A stretch of DNA of 64,000 nucleotides from Chlorophyllum brunneum (GCA_963576785.1 OY756139.1:1054001-1118000); one strand, 5' to 3'. Counted from the first letter of the stretch, positions 12,249 through 24,389 are shown. Program-made: numbers and translations. Notes: generated by a model from the sequence alone, not told the origin.

Positions 12249-13961
12249 ATGGTCTCCCAGCTCTCGCTCAGTCTCAACCAGATCCTTGCAAACGACGCCC
12301 CTGTCCTCTCCCCAGTCTCCCCCGACATGCCTGACTTCCACTGGGACATCCCCTTCTACCCCCACTCACCCCCGCCCCCCTCCACCTCTCCTCTCCAGCC
12401 CCACCGCATCCTCAAGTCCCGCATGTCTCCCGACGCTCTCCCAGACGCCTGCGTCTCTACCCACCAGCTCTTCGACCTCAACGCCCCCCCGTCCCCCGTC
12501 TCCGACCTCACCACCCCAGATCCTTCCCAGTCCCCACACCCTCAGCCCGCCCAGCCTCCCCACAAGCGCTCTGCAAGCCCCCCACCCGCACTCGCAAAGA
12601 AACCCCGGGCCCAGGGCGAGCGTGTCTCCTCCAAGGACTTTATCCCCCCAGACGTAACAGGCCTCACCAAGCGCGAGGCTCGTCTCGTCAAGAACCGCGC
12701 TGCTGCCTTCCTCAGCAGGCAGCGCAAGCGTGAAGAATTTGAGACCATGGAACAGTATGTCCCAGCCTTCCTTTGTGCAATGCACCCCCACCTCATTCAC
12801 CTGTCCTCAGCCGCGTTGCCGAACTCGAGAACGAGAACGCCCGCCTCCTCGCTCTCACCCAAAATCCGCAGGACAAGCCAAATAACGCTGTCTCCGAGGT
12901 CGAGCTGCTCAAAGCTGAGCTCGCCGCCGCTAGAAATCGCGAACGCGAGCTTAGTGCCCAATTGGCCACTCGCGCTTCGCCTTCTTTGTCCCAAGAGCCA
13001 CCTGTCAAAGTCGAGGCTTCTGACAACTTTTCCCTTTCATCTCCCACCCGCACTTCAAACATGCCTTCCCCGAACAAGACCGGTGCCAGCCTCGGTTTGA
13101 TGGTATGTTCCGAAATAGTCGTTTCTATTCATAGCTCTCAACCACTGCAAGCAGGTCCTCCTATGTGCCCTCCCAACCCTCCTCTCCATGCCCATGCACC
13201 CAACAACCGCAAGCACCAGTTTCACCATCCCCACCCCTCTTCCACCCACCGCCTCTTCATTTGATCTCAATTCATATCTTCCCACCGACTATGATTGGTC
13301 GCGATCCAGCTCCTCATCCATCATGGACCTTGACACTGATGATCATCGCCGGAAACTCCCCACAGCCCCATCAACGCGCAGACTTGAATTCTCGTCTGAA
13401 ATCGATGCAGAAGAGGCTGGCGCTCTCGGCAATCTCGACATATCTTTCGACGCAACCCCTTCGGAGAACGGTAAAATACGTGTGAGGATACACCCGGCCT
13501 CGTCGGTTTCTTCACGAGCTACCTCCCCCGGTGCCGCCTCGTCAACCTCGTCGTCAATGTGGGATTCAGATCCCATCCGCGGCGACGGTACATACGCTGC
13601 ACCATCACCATCATCCATGTCCTCTGTCTCCACCTCCTCTATTTCTACCTCCGCATTTTCCCCCATCACTACCTCCGATCCGTTCTTCGGAATCGGCGGT
13701 TCTGCGGGTGACTTTGGCTTGCTCGATGGAAACCTTGGCATGCTCTATGGAGGTGTTGGGTCTCCCTCCAGTGATGACTTGAGTGGCCTTACCTACTCTC
13801 TCCCGCCCTCAGCTGCGTCAGCTTTCGGTCTCGGCAACGGAGAATTCTCAATACCCGACCCTTTGGGACAGGGCCAGAAAAGGAGAGTGCGAATTGCACT
13901 AAAGAGTATGCCCCAGGCTGGTGGAGCCGAGGGCGGTGAATGGGAAGTCCAAATCTGCTAG
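12249..13961 (+). CDS. bZIP transcription factor with a post-zipper hydrophobic segment (HAC1/XBP1- or ATF6-like)
   Basis: Three exons, 12249-12754, 12811-13102 and 13155-13961, give 534 residues. The basic region is KREARLVKNRAAAFLSRQRK (about residues 140-160), followed by a zipper that continues across intron 1 as HRVAELENENARLLAL and a second leucine-rich stretch. The NRAAAxxSRxRK signature is that of unfolded-protein-response bZIPs (HAC1/XBP1, plant bZIP17/60, ATF6). A 19-residue hydrophobic stretch (GASLGLMVLLCALPTLLSM, about residues 261-279) spans intron 2 and could be a membrane anchor; this is inference. The N-terminus is Pro/Ser-rich; the C-terminal half is Ser/Thr-rich and acidic and ends in a basic KRRVRIALKSM patch. 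An in-frame upstream ATG at 12156 would add 31 unlikely residues. If intron 2 is retained, translation runs into another frame and stops at 13264, losing the hydrophobic segment. A stress-response role is likely but not proven. Confidence 0.85.
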
Positions 13962-16900
13962 GTGACCGGTCCTATCCTCACCCATACCTTCTGGTGATCA
14001 TCACACCTGTTGAACCTTTATTATTATTCCCTTAGTGTATGACCCATCTAGTTCCCCGACTCCTTTCCTCTTTCTTCTGATCCCTATTATACTATTTGTG
14101 ATGATCACCCAGGCTCCACCACCTTTCTTCGTCTTCGGGCCTCTGCCGTGTATTATCTATGTTTTCTCTTGAAATACCCCCCCGTTTTTTCCCCCTTCAA
14201 AGCGAAAAATTCGTCTTATGGGACGGAGAAGCTTCGGCTTCTTTGTCTTCGATGCTTCTGCTCCCCCTATTTGTTTTCCCTTTATTTGTCAAAATTGGCG
14301 GTGGTACCTCTTTCTCCCTCCCCCCCTTACCCCTATGCCGAACAGATACCTCAACAACACACACAAATACCTATGCCTCCATCCATTTCCTGTTACCCGC
14401 ATGCATACATCATCGTCGTCGTCAGTTATCGTAAGACCAGTCACTACATACGTATACATATCTCGCTAGCATATACCCTATCTTTTACTCTTCCCTCTCC
14501 CTGTTTCTGAAACTTTAGTTGTCCGCTCTGAGTACGCCTGTTTTCTTGTTCTTGTTAATTGTTAGTAGATTTCTTGATTATCGGACTTTAGTTTGGTTTT
14601 TTTTTGGAGCACTCGAATATGATTTTTTTTCCACGGAACGGTCAAAGCTTGAGGACTTGAGTCATCCACATTTAACAGGTGTCACTCGGCTATCTCAGAC
14701 TCGTGTAATGACATATGCTCTGTGTTCTCATGGCTCGGACTTGAACGTTTGAACACTCTGCCATTCTCAGACGACAGGGCGTCGCGGCCAAGACTTCTAC
14801 GTCTTGTCAAATTTTTAAAAAGTCAGCAGATATCGATGCATTTGTTCGCGTAAGGGGCGATTCAATGACTGGCTTGCTACAGGAATTTCTAACCCCTCGG
14901 AAATTTACAAGCCTCAGTTCCAAGCCCCCTGAGAAAAGCTCTCTGATATTGCCCGCCCCTTGATCGGCGGGACCAGGCTTGTTTCCAAAGTCTGTCCCAA
15001 GCCTCCCCGACGGGAAGTCATCGGACAAAGTAGGGAAGCGTGTCTTCAACTGTCCAGCATAAACCAGAAACTCATTCAAAACCCATCGCGGCTAGTAGGG
15101 CAGCCTCAAAGCGCAGAAAACTCGGAGGCGCAGTCAAATAGACAGTTGGTAGATTGTCGCGTTGCCGCGTTGCCGCAAGTGGGTCAGTGACAACAGGTGA
15201 CAACCCAGCAGTTGCGTGCCTTTGACAATTGTTCAGATCAGATCATATCCTCGGGGCTGTGGAGACTCTACTGGACCCTCAGCTTCCCCTGTTTCTGGCG
15301 GCTTTGATAGACCTTTCCCAGACACAATTGAGAACGCGAGCGGTGGCGTTTGTTGTAAATGGGATGTACTTGACCATTGGTTTGGTACAGATGCACAGAC
15401 CTTACCATCATAGGTATCGGGTGTGGCCCCTGCGTGTTATTTCGAATAGATTGCCAAAAACAGGACGAAGGGCGGAGAGTATCAGGTTTTATGCGGTACC
15501 AGATCATGTACGTATCAGCGTCATGCTGCGTGCATCATATCTATCAGTGTACTAAAGATTGAGATAGCTGCGTTTGGTGCATCATGTTCTGTTATCGTGT
15601 TGCACAGCCGACTATTAATCTAAGATGGGGAGATGTTGGTAGTGTTGATGGTCATCAGTATTTTGGTTTCAGCCACCTGTTGTTGGAAGATAACCACGCA
15701 GGTGACTGATAAGAATAAGTGGGGTACATAGTACGGGTTCCAAGCGATCGCGGGGTACAAGGAACGGGGGTCCATACGACACTGGGCCTTGAGGAGCAGG
15801 CGAGGCCGCGCAGAAGTCAGATTGTCATAACTTACCCAAAAAGAGCTGTGCACTCATTTATAAACTTCAGGGTCGAAACTCAGAGTCCTCGATCGAAAGC
15901 ATCATACCATATAGGAACTTGATGCAGGAGTTGCCATCAAGATTTGGTCTTTATTTCTGTTACCTGGATTACGGCGAAGTAAATAGGGTCTACTATGGGT
16001 GAACAAAACTTTACGATTGTGATTCTGACCTCGGTAAAATACATAAAGCTTCCTGAGTGCTTCTCTTCCCCAGCTTTCAAGGAACCTGGGCACCAAGTAG
16101 ATGTGACGCAATAATACGCGAGCTTCGGCCGTGCCCTGACAAAAGATCTTCAAAGGGGTGCAAATCAACACTGATTTTCAATCCCTCGTCTGAATAGCGT
16201 CTGAACCTGCAAAAATCCCTGGTCACAGTGGCATGATAAGGGTCACAGCCACTCGGTCGGCAAATGGTAAGGCGGCCAAATGGCGGTGTAAGAGTGGGAT
16301 TAGCTGGGGACCCCGTATACCCCCTGCTAAAGGTAACGGCTCTCCCGCAAAGAGGTGAGAGCGAAAGGAACTCTCACGTTGGACCTGAGTATGCATGGTC
16401 CGATTGTACTCTTGGTGAGGGCGAATGTGGAGTATGTTATGTGACCGCCAAAGAGGATCAATAAAGCGCGTGGGTGAGACTGGCCGAAGTCGTGTGTCGC
16501 GAGATAGCTCTTGTGGTGTTGTGCCGTAAATCTATGAATGAGATTCGGTCCCGCGTGCTAGATGATTGTCATGGTACATTTTATAGCCATGGTCCTTGTA
16601 CATGCAAGGATAATGAAAACCAATTAGATCTAGAGTAATGGTTACTCTTGAACTGAGTCGTCGAGTTGTATTCTTGGTCCTAACAGCTTCTTCAAAGCCT
16701 GGCCAAGCATGGCGCTCATTTAGGATTCCGGAAACAACGAACGCCAATTGATTCGTTGAAATGGCTCGCCTTCTCACCAGCGTGAGTGGCGTTTGCGCAT
16801 CGTGGAAATCGGGGGGAAGGATTGGCTGAGAATACGGGCCAGAGAGGCGGGTTGATAGGTTCGCGTGGGAGAGCATCGGTACCGTCGATTCCCATTATTT

Positions 16901-18278
16901 CTCGGGTAGCTCTATTGGCTTATAACCACGCTTTCCCGGTTCCTGGGATTGTAAAAGAATCGACCGGCACTCGACGGACCCGGCCTCTATGCACCTTCAG
17001 AAAGGCAAAACAGGCCTCAAATATTTTCTGAACTGTGAACTGCGAACTGCGAACTGATAAGTGAACTACGGTTTCCTATAGGTGTCGAATAAATGTCCGC
17101 CTTCTGGCAGGCGTCAGGAGATTGACAAGTGTGGACCATTCAAGCATGACCAGGCGACGAGACCCATGCGGCTGTACCATGGGTGATTTCCGAAATTCCT
17201 GCTGCAATATATTCACGGGATGTAGCATGCAGGCCAGGACGCAACCGACCAGAATGTAAAGGTGAACTTATGTGGGACTGTTCCATTAGATTTTCGACGA
17301 GTATCATTCAATCCGTGTTGATTCGGAAGGGCATGTGCTCGGAGTGTGAGAACCTGCTGGTGGGTCATAACGAGAAAGGCTGCAATGTGCATGGACGGAC
17401 CTCGAGGTTTCCCGCGATCACGCTATACGACCAGTGTACCCAGATTCCTCGTAACATGATATGACGGAATAGTTGGAGGCAATCACTAGAATACAACCCT
17501 GGACCGCATCATAGACCCAGTCTTGTCGGAGGTGTTCTATCTCCCGAAAACATTGATCACAAGAGTAACCTGGTGGGTAGGATGCGGTCCAATTTCGCTA
17601 ATCAGACCCGCAGTAATGAACTAAAAGCGTGTTGTTCGTCTCCCAGGCCAATTGACTAACCACATTGAACGGTGCCTGTCCACATTGCAGTTCCAGGCCA
17701 TCAGAGAGCATGAGGCAATATCATATTAAGTCTGTGAGTGTTCATTAGCCCATCAACATCCGTGTTATCGGATAGCGGCTTCGTCGTTTGTATTACCAGC
17801 TATCACTCCAGTAGGTCTATTACCTGAGGATGGAGCAGAGTTGGGGATGGAGAGATCAAAGGTCGGTCGGGAACACCCGCCTCGTCACATGCACCCGAGC
17901 TATTCTTGGAGCCACGGTTTGTCCAACAACACCTGCATATGGCGAATCTGCATATGGTCCGGTCTTCCCTCAGCTGCTTGAAGGGGTCTTTATGACACGC
18001 GGGCGAGTGAACACATGGATTAAACGCCTCAGAGGCAATCATTTTGCGGAAGTCGCATCGAAAACGAACGTGCATGCGAGGTTAGATGGACCGGAACTTC
18101 GATCAGCTAAAGCGAGGGAAACGGAGCGTCTCACTAAATTTGCTCGAACCAGGTAAATGAAACTCGGCATCATGCTAATCCATGCGGGTTGGAGAAGTGT
18201 CGTGACTGCTGACTCAAATAGAATGCAGAGTCAAGTCTTCCAAGAAGGTTCATCCCCAGGACCTCCTCCAAACTTACC
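13962..18278. other. Non-coding region between bZIP and NAGA genes
   Basis: About 4.3 kb. The first 800 bp is pyrimidine-rich and probably holds the bZIP 3' UTR. Overlapping plus-strand ORFs at 14148-14510 are low-complexity products of this CT bias. A short tandem array of a GAACTGC/GAACTGT unit lies at 17029-17068. ORFs near 15229-15555, 15902-16171, 16532-16876 and 17830-18156 show no domains or splice logic. No gene is supported. Confidence 0.5.
17029..17068. repeat. Short tandem repeat, about 8-bp unit (TGCGAAC/TGTGAAC)
   Basis: Three to four imperfect copies of CTGxGAA lie in a row within the bZIP-NAGA spacer. It is a small minisatellite-like tract with no evident function. Confidence 0.6.
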
Positions 18279-20280
18279 ATGGATTCTCCCAATGGCCTTG
18301 TCTGTTTCACCAACTGTTTGCTGCCTCAGGAGGATGGCAGCCTGATTGAAAAAGACTTGTGGATCGACGAACGTCGTGGCGTCATCCTTGATTCTCAGGT
18401 GGGATCGGATTATCAAATTCCTCGCCGAAAGAGCTCAATTGTACTTGCCAGAAAACCTTTTACTTGCGGCGGACTAGGCCAGAGAGAATAGTTGATCTTG
18501 GCGGAAACATTCTTAGGTTGGTTCTGCTCAGGAGTGTCATGCTTGTTCCCCCTAACCTTTGCAATGGCAGCCCCGGATTTTTGGACCTCCAGCTCAACGG
18601 TGGCTATGGATTTGACTTTTCGGTCTATGAAGACGACGAAGAGGCGTACAAGGAGGGATTGAAAATGGTAGCCGAAAGGATAATCGAAACAGGGGTTACA
18701 TCGTAAGTTCGTTCCTCCAAACCAATAGGCTTCGATATTGATGTCATATCTCTAGTTTAGTCCCAACCATAATTGTGCGTTCATCATATCACTATTTTAG
18801 CCATTTAATTAACATTCTGCGCGATAGACTCAGGAAAAATCTTTGTACCCTAAAATCCTTAGTCTCCTGCGTCCGTTCCAGACGGAAACTTCGGCCGCAT
18901 TCCTTGGCTGGCATGCGGAGGGTCCTTTTATTGAGCATTCAAAGCGAGGTGTCCATGCGGGCTCATATCTTCTCAATGCCCCCGACGGAATGAAGTCTTT
19001 CGATGATGTTTATGGTGGCGAAAACCTTGTTCACCAGGAAGACTGGCTCATGGGCAATGAACAAGTCGCAGCCGTTAGGATCATTACCGCTGCTCCTGAA
19101 ACCGAAGGCGTAATGGACGCCATGAAGAACCTGAGCAGTCGCGGAATTGTTTTCTCGATTGGCCATAGGTAAGGTCCCTTTTGAGAGAACTTCAAAGGAA
19201 CTTTTCTGATTCGAGAGACTCAGTACTGCGACGACCGAGGTCGCCACCAACGCCGTCCGTCAAGGTGCCAAGCTAATCACTCATTTGTTCAATGCGATGC
19301 CACAATTACACCATAGGGATCCCTCTATCATTGGGCTCCTGGGTGCCTCACCGCATATATCGCCTTTGCCTGAATCGGCGGACCAAACTAGAGCAAGCTC
19401 CCCGGCGTTCAATTCATTATCAGGGATTACAGAAGACCCTATATCGATGGTCAGCAATGTGTCTCCTCCACGGAGCCCTACCTCCGCAAAGTCGCGAAGT
19501 GGCACTTCAACTCCAACAAGTGCTACAAGTCGGAAGAGTAGAAAAAGCCTCCATCTTGAGAAGGGGCAGATTGCTGATATGGAGTTTGAGCGGCCATTCT
19601 ATGGAATTATTGTCGATGGTATACATTGCCACCCTAATTCTGTTCGAGTGCGTGTTTTTCGACAGGTCTGGCATACATCCTTGTCTAAATTTCTCCTTAA
19701 TAGCTTGCTTTCTCCGCACACCCCGAAGGATGCATCCTCATCACTGATGGTAAGCAAATCCCATCACTAGCACCATCCGAATGGCTTAATTGAACCCCGA
19801 ACCTGTGTCAGCAATGAAGATTCTGGACCCTCACCTAAAGGATGGCGTTTACGAGTGGCGTGAAGGCCAACGCTACGTCAAAGAGGGTGACAGACTGTAT
19901 CTTGAAGGAACGGATACCCTTGCTGGCAGGTGCGGACTCAGTATACCACGTCGCTTTCCAAACAACATTTTCTTATCGAACCTGACTATATAGTGTCGTT
20001 ACGTTAGACAAATGCGTCCGAAATTTTTCTCGATTCACAGGATGTTCTCTTGGCGAAGCCATCAAGTGTGCTACCTATAACCCTGCGAAGTTAGTTCTGT
20101 TACTATCTCTTGATCGCTTACTTATCTCCGTCGCGTAGGTGCCTTGGCATAGAGAACAGAAAGGGAACGCTGCGCCCCGGTGCCGATGCCGATTTTGTGG
20201 TCCTCAGTAGACAAGGCCGTGTATTGAGCACCTGGGTCAAAGGCAGACAAGCGTATACAACGAACGGCTCCAGCCACTGA
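18279..20280 (+). CDS. nagA: N-acetylglucosamine-6-phosphate deacetylase
   Basis: Catalyses deacetylation of GlcNAc-6-P to glucosamine-6-P in amino-sugar (chitin-derived GlcNAc) catabolism; cytosolic amidohydrolase. The exons begin 18279-18398, 18452-18516, 18571-18702 and continue to the stop at 20278-20280. Visible family motifs: [17 protein letters not shown] at the start of the barrel, [20 protein letters not shown] (metal-binding Glu), SIGHS (metal-binding His), ITHLFNAM (second His), [11 protein letters not shown], and LITDAM with the catalytic Asp, then [11 protein letters not shown] in the C-terminal beta domain. An insert of about 80 Ser/Thr/Pro-rich residues, including [18 protein letters not shown], sits between LLGAS and [10 protein letters not shown]; it is absent from bacterial enzymes and is probably a surface loop. 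The short first exon starts [13 protein letters not shown]. No catabolic partner genes lie nearby. Confidence 0.93.
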
Positions 20281-21003
20281 TGTGACACTGTAACTGGCAT
20301 CAACCTCAATCCACCCTGGCTTCTAGGCCTCATATCCATCGGTTTGGATCCGCCACAAACGAGTAACTGGTAATCAGCAATGTATTGAATATCGTAATCC
20401 TATGCATATTTCTCCACTTCAACGCCTCAAGGCACCTATCGTGTTCAGGCCTGCACTGTCTTTTGTCTCAGATCCCCCCTGGTATAAGATGGTATATCTC
20501 TCGCCCAAGGAACTCGTTCCACTTTTTGGGAGTGGTTCTCGGCAGTCGCAACAATTCGGTTCGGGCACCTTTTCACAGGAGTTCCATGCGATCCGGTCGG
20601 ACTTCCGCCAATCCACTCGAATCGTCCATGCCATGATCGATACTGCTCAACAATAAACAACGAAATAAACTTCAATTCAGCGCCATCGAGAGCTTTTCGC
20701 ATTGGCTCTTCATTTGCCAGATAGGAGACAGTAGCCTAACCGCGGCCGTCAACTTCATTGTTCACCGCATGTATGACAGAACTTCCGTGTTCTATTCATA
20801 ACTCTGGATCTGATATCATACTGTTGCCCACTTGGGGGCGATATTTAAGCAGCCTCGATGCTTACATGTACGGCAAGTGCGGGCGGCCGAAATTTTAGAC
20901 TCTCCATGCTGCCTGTCTTACTTATCTACCCCTGCTAACGACTTCGCTATATAGACCCCATCTACATTTGCTCCAAGCCCAGGTTTCTCCTCTTCTCCAT
21001 TAG
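20281..21003. other. Intergenic region, NAGA to F-box gene 1
   Basis: Short overlapping ORFs at 20385-20702 on both strands are not supported by any domain. A TATATAG sequence at about 20949, some 55 bp before the ATG at 21004, may be the core promoter of the F-box gene. Confidence 0.4.
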
Positions 21004-22014
21004 ATGTCTCCAACACCTACCATGACTGCGACCGCCCATACCCAAACCTCGACTCCCTCCGCAGTCACTACCAGGAGACGCGCCCTCTCGCTATCGCTGC
21101 TCGGGAAGCAGCCTACTTCGTTGTTGCACGACCTCCCTGCGGAAATCATGATTCATGTTATAGAACTCGCCCTCTGCGATAACCGACCTTCAGACCTCGC
21201 CCTAATCTCCCAAATCATTAGACATTTCGTCAACATAATCATTTATCGTACAGTCGTTCTGGATACCCCGCACACAATTACCCTATTCCATCGTACTGCC
21301 ACCTCTCCTCGTTCCTCGCACCTCCCGACTCACGTCAAGAGGCTGGCTGTTACTTGGGAACCCGAGTACTTCACCCCCGGCACAGAGCAACAACTTCGGC
21401 GGATTGTTGCTCAGTGTTCATCGCTGCATTCATTCGCCGTTCCATCCTCCCACCAAATCAGCATCACTCCATCTGGAGAACTTCTCCATGATGGACCGTC
21501 TGACTTAACTATCCAGTCATTCGAAAGCGCCCCCGGCCCCAATCCGCTGTCATCCGGGTTGCCACTTCTGCCTGCCTATTTTTCTATCTCTCTCACGCAT
21601 CTCCGAATCTGTGAACCCGGTAATACGTGGCAATCCCCGTTGTCAATGATCGCTACCTTTCGTGGCGCGCCCAACCTGACCTATTTACAGCTTGCGCGAC
21701 GGGCGGACTCAAACGAGGACAATGACGTGATTTTTGCGGAGGATATTGCATATTTGCTGTCAACGAAGAAGAACTTAAAGATGGTGGTTGTTAGTATTTA
21801 TGACGGGCCGTCGCGGTTGCCGCCAGTCGCGCTGCGCGAGTCCAGCGTCTGGACGTTGCTCTCGAAGCTACAGGAGACCGATTCGAGGGTTGTGATCATA
21901 GAGGGAGAACTGGGAAAGTGGAGGGAGGCTTGGAAAGATACCAAAGAATTCCGGTGCGGTGGCCGTCCCGTAGACTTCTGGGATACGATTCATCAGCGGA
22001 CGGATATCGATTGA
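21004..22014 (+). CDS. F-box-like protein, single exon
   Basis: 336 codons uninterrupted by introns. After a Ser/Thr-rich N-terminus comes LLHDLPAEIMIHVIELAL...DLALISQIIRHFVN (about residues 39-78), the pattern of the degenerate F-box found in many Agaricomycete proteins, which docks on Skp1 in SCF ubiquitin ligases. It is followed by YRTVVLDTPHTITLFHRTA, also typical of this lineage family, and by a C-terminal half without recognisable repeats ending DFWDTIHQRTDID. An upstream stop and the context around ATG 21004 support the start; a second ATG at codon 7 is possible. The substrate is unknown. It neighbours another single-exon F-box protein, but the two share little sequence beyond the F-box, so they are not a recent duplication. 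Confidence 0.75.
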   Translation: MSPTPTMTATAHTQTSTPSAVTTRRRALSLSLLGKQPTSLLHDLPAEIMIHVIELALCDNRPSDLALISQIIRHFVNIIIYRTVVLDTPHTITLFHRTATSPRSSHLPTHVKRLAVTWEPEYFTPGTEQQLRRIVAQCSSLHSFAVPSSHQISITPSGELLHDGPSDLTIQSFESAPGPNPLSSGLPLLPAYFSISLTHLRICEPGNTWQSPLSMIATFRGAPNLTYLQLARRADSNEDNDVIFAEDIAYLLSTKKNLKMVVVSIYDGPSRLPPVALRESSVWTLLSKLQETDSRVVIIEGELGKWREAWKDTKEFRCGGRPVDFWDTIHQRTDID

Positions 22015-22338
22015 TATCAATACCCAATATCGTGTAGTCCGGGCTTGTGGGTACCCGGGTATTTGTTCCGTTTCTTTCTTGGAGATATGTTGGATTAGAA
22101 TTGTATCTAGACTCAGTGTGCAATACTCGTTTCTCTGGTGTCTCTCTGAACCCGATATATGGCCGAGGTTGCCGTGTGACAGCATTTCTTGTCAGGATGA
22201 CTACGGCGCACGCAGTCACGGCGTAGACTACCCACTATCAACCACAGTCTACTTAAGTCCAGGAGTTGTGGCGGCTCCTAGGTCTTATCTGGTCGACCTC
22301 TTCGTTCACCGTGTGGTACGTAGGAGGATTGTTGTTCG
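22015..22338. other. Intergenic region between the two F-box genes
   Basis: 324 bp; it carries the 3' flank of the first gene and the promoter of the second. Nothing specific was recognised. Confidence 0.4.
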
Positions 22339-23754
22339 ATGGAGCCCGTACTCATCCCTACCGATCGTTCAGTGCTTCAGTACACGGAAACCAAACCGTT
22401 CTTCCCCACAGCAATGGTCGAGTCGATTTCACCTCAGTCCATCAATACATTACCAGCAGAATTACTCTCCGGCATATTCCTTCACCTTCGCCAGGTTCGG
22501 CGACACAAACAGGTTCTACCCTTTCAAGTGGCCATATCTCATGTCTGTAGGTACTGGCGTCAAGTTGCAATATCCACACCCCAACTCTGGTCCAGCATTA
22601 CACTCTTTTCAAAAAAATCTCTGCCATGCTTGGGGGAATGGCTAATGCGTTCAGGCGCTGCGCCACTCGATATCCGTCTGGATCTCTATGACGCGGAGTA
22701 TCGGGAAGAGGTAGACACAATCTGGATCACGGAGATGGTCACACCTATCGCGTTCTGCGCACACCGATTCCAAAACCTGTTTGTGTTCACCTATCGCGAA
22801 GTGAATGCCTACCACATTCTCCAGCTGTTCGAGCACGTAGAAGCGCCGTTGCTCGAGAGACTCAGTATTCATATTGGGCGTCACGAACACGAATTGGGTC
22901 CATTTTCTCTACCAGGGAACGGTTTTCGCCTCCCGACCGCGTTCAACGGTGGTTTACCAAGGCTTGATTTTGCTGAGCTTCAATCCCCCAGGTGTATTCC
23001 ACCATTAAGAAGTGTCACAACCCTCCACTTGAACATGGCTGGAACCTCACTCCACTTCAGTCGTCTTGTGGACATTCTCCAAATGCCACACGATCTTGTC
23101 AGTTTTTCGCTTCGCGGTCAAGTTGAGGAGAGTGGATGGCCAACCCAACGCGACCGACCGCACCTACAATTCTCTAGCCTCAGACATCTTGAACTCTCAG
23201 CAAGAGGCGCAACTGGTGTCTTTTTCATCCTCTTTTTCGGCGTTCCCAAGCTCGAATCACTCCGTTGGCATGTGGACAGCGACAACTACCATCAGCTTCT
23301 CGATTCTCCGCAATTCCAACCAGGGATTGTGAAGTTTCCTACTCTCAAATACCTCACTCTCGTAGGGCAACCACTCACACCGCGTCATCTTGGAATACTT
23401 ATGCGAGTTTTTCCGACTCCAACGCACGTCCTATACTCCCATCCTCTGGCTCCGATGCGCATTCCTCGGTATCTGTCATCATTGTTTGATTCTTCAGGTT
23501 GGGCAGATTTGCAGGTTCTCGCATTGCAGAGGGTTGCGAGTCCCCAAGGTCAGCGATTTGCTCGAGAGTTCCGTGAACTTCTTCCTGCACGGCCGAATAT
23601 CCGGAAGGTGATGGTGGATGAGGAATTGTTGTCGTATCTGGATTCAAAGGCCCCAGATTTGCGGAGCCTAGTCGAATTAGAAGAACTCAATAGTCGGAGT
23701 TTCCCAGATTATTGGTTCAGCTCTAGGATGGTTGTCTATCCGGATCGCCTTTGA
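22339..23754 (+). CDS. F-box protein with leucine-rich-like C-terminal region, single exon
   Basis: 471 codons in one exon. The F-box is canonical for basidiomycetes: INTLPAELLSGIFLHL, then VAISHVCRYWRQVAISTPQLWSSI (about residues 35-85). The remainder is a series of irregular leucine-rich strands (for example LRSVTTLHLNMAG, LQFSSLRHLELSA, FPTLKYLTLVGQPLTPRHL) as in F-box/LRR substrate receptors. By family it should bind Skp1 and present an unknown target to a cullin-1 ligase. The start at 22339 gives MEPVLIPTDRSVLQ; an internal ATG at codon 26 (MVESISPQSINTLPAE) is an equally good start because it sits just before the F-box. Such genes are very numerous and fast-evolving in mushroom genomes. 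Confidence 0.8.
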   Translation: MEPVLIPTDRSVLQYTETKPFFPTAMVESISPQSINTLPAELLSGIFLHLRQVRRHKQVLPFQVAISHVCRYWRQVAISTPQLWSSITLFSKKSLPCLGEWLMRSGAAPLDIRLDLYDAEYREEVDTIWITEMVTPIAFCAHRFQNLFVFTYREVNAYHILQLFEHVEAPLLERLSIHIGRHEHELGPFSLPGNGFRLPTAFNGGLPRLDFAELQSPRCIPPLRSVTTLHLNMAGTSLHFSRLVDILQMPHDLVSFSLRGQVEESGWPTQRDRPHLQFSSLRHLELSARGATGVFFILFFGVPKLESLRWHVDSDNYHQLLDSPQFQPGIVKFPTLKYLTLVGQPLTPRHLGILMRVFPTPTHVLYSHPLAPMRIPRYLSSLFDSSGWADLQVLALQRVASPQGQRFAREFRELLPARPNIRKVMVDEELLSYLDSKAPDLRSLVELEELNSRSFPDYWFSSRMVVYPDRL

Positions 23755-24389
23755 TGACCGGACCACATATCTCATCATTGTGGGTTATCTTCTTGATTTC
23801 GGGCTCTCAACGATGGTTTACAGCTCTCCGCCGTTTTGGTCCCTTTTTTTGTAGAGCGCTGTAACGGAGCTGTACTCTGGTTATCTGGACCCATTTTTCG
23901 GTTCAACTTCGCGACTCGAGCTCGGGTCCACCCTACCCATTATGGATGCGCGTTTTTCTGGGTGTGCTCCACTTCAGCTGGCTGAGCGGAGTCTTGTGTG
24001 TTGCGTCACAACATCTCTCCTTTGATTAGGGGGTCGTAGGGAGGCACGTTCGAACGGGATGTCTGCGGTCACCAAGGTCTTCTCGGGATATCAGTAAAAC
24101 AAAGAGAAATAGCGTGGTTCGTACCCGGCCCATAGTAATATATTCGTTTCCGTTTGCCAATCTTTAAATACCCCCTTTTTTGGATTGTCACTAGGAGAAG
24201 TTTAGGGATAAAGGTGTCTTAAAACGCTGCGGTTAGAAGTCTATACGCTACCTTAGTACCTAATTCCTCTGAAAGCACCGAAACATGCGTTATCCTCCTA
24301 AAAGCTCATTTTCATTACTGTGTGTGGGGAAAACCTTAACCCTAAACTCGCACCAACTCGATTTCCCTGACCCGTCATGCTTCACCTCC
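23755..24389. other. Intergenic region before the mitochondrial-protein gene
   Basis: About 630 bp. An in-frame ATG at 24285 would extend the next gene by 35 residues, but the extension is unlike a targeting peptide. No other gene or repeat was seen. Confidence 0.4.

Noticed and set aside
12366..12800. 144-codon minus-strand ORF opposite the bZIP gene
   Set aside because: It is the antisense shadow of a GC-rich, Pro/Ser-coding exon; Gly/Glu-rich without a domain.
24285..24389. Upstream in-frame ATG of the mitochondrial-protein gene
   Set aside because: The extension does not resemble a presequence, while the Met at 24390 begins a good one.
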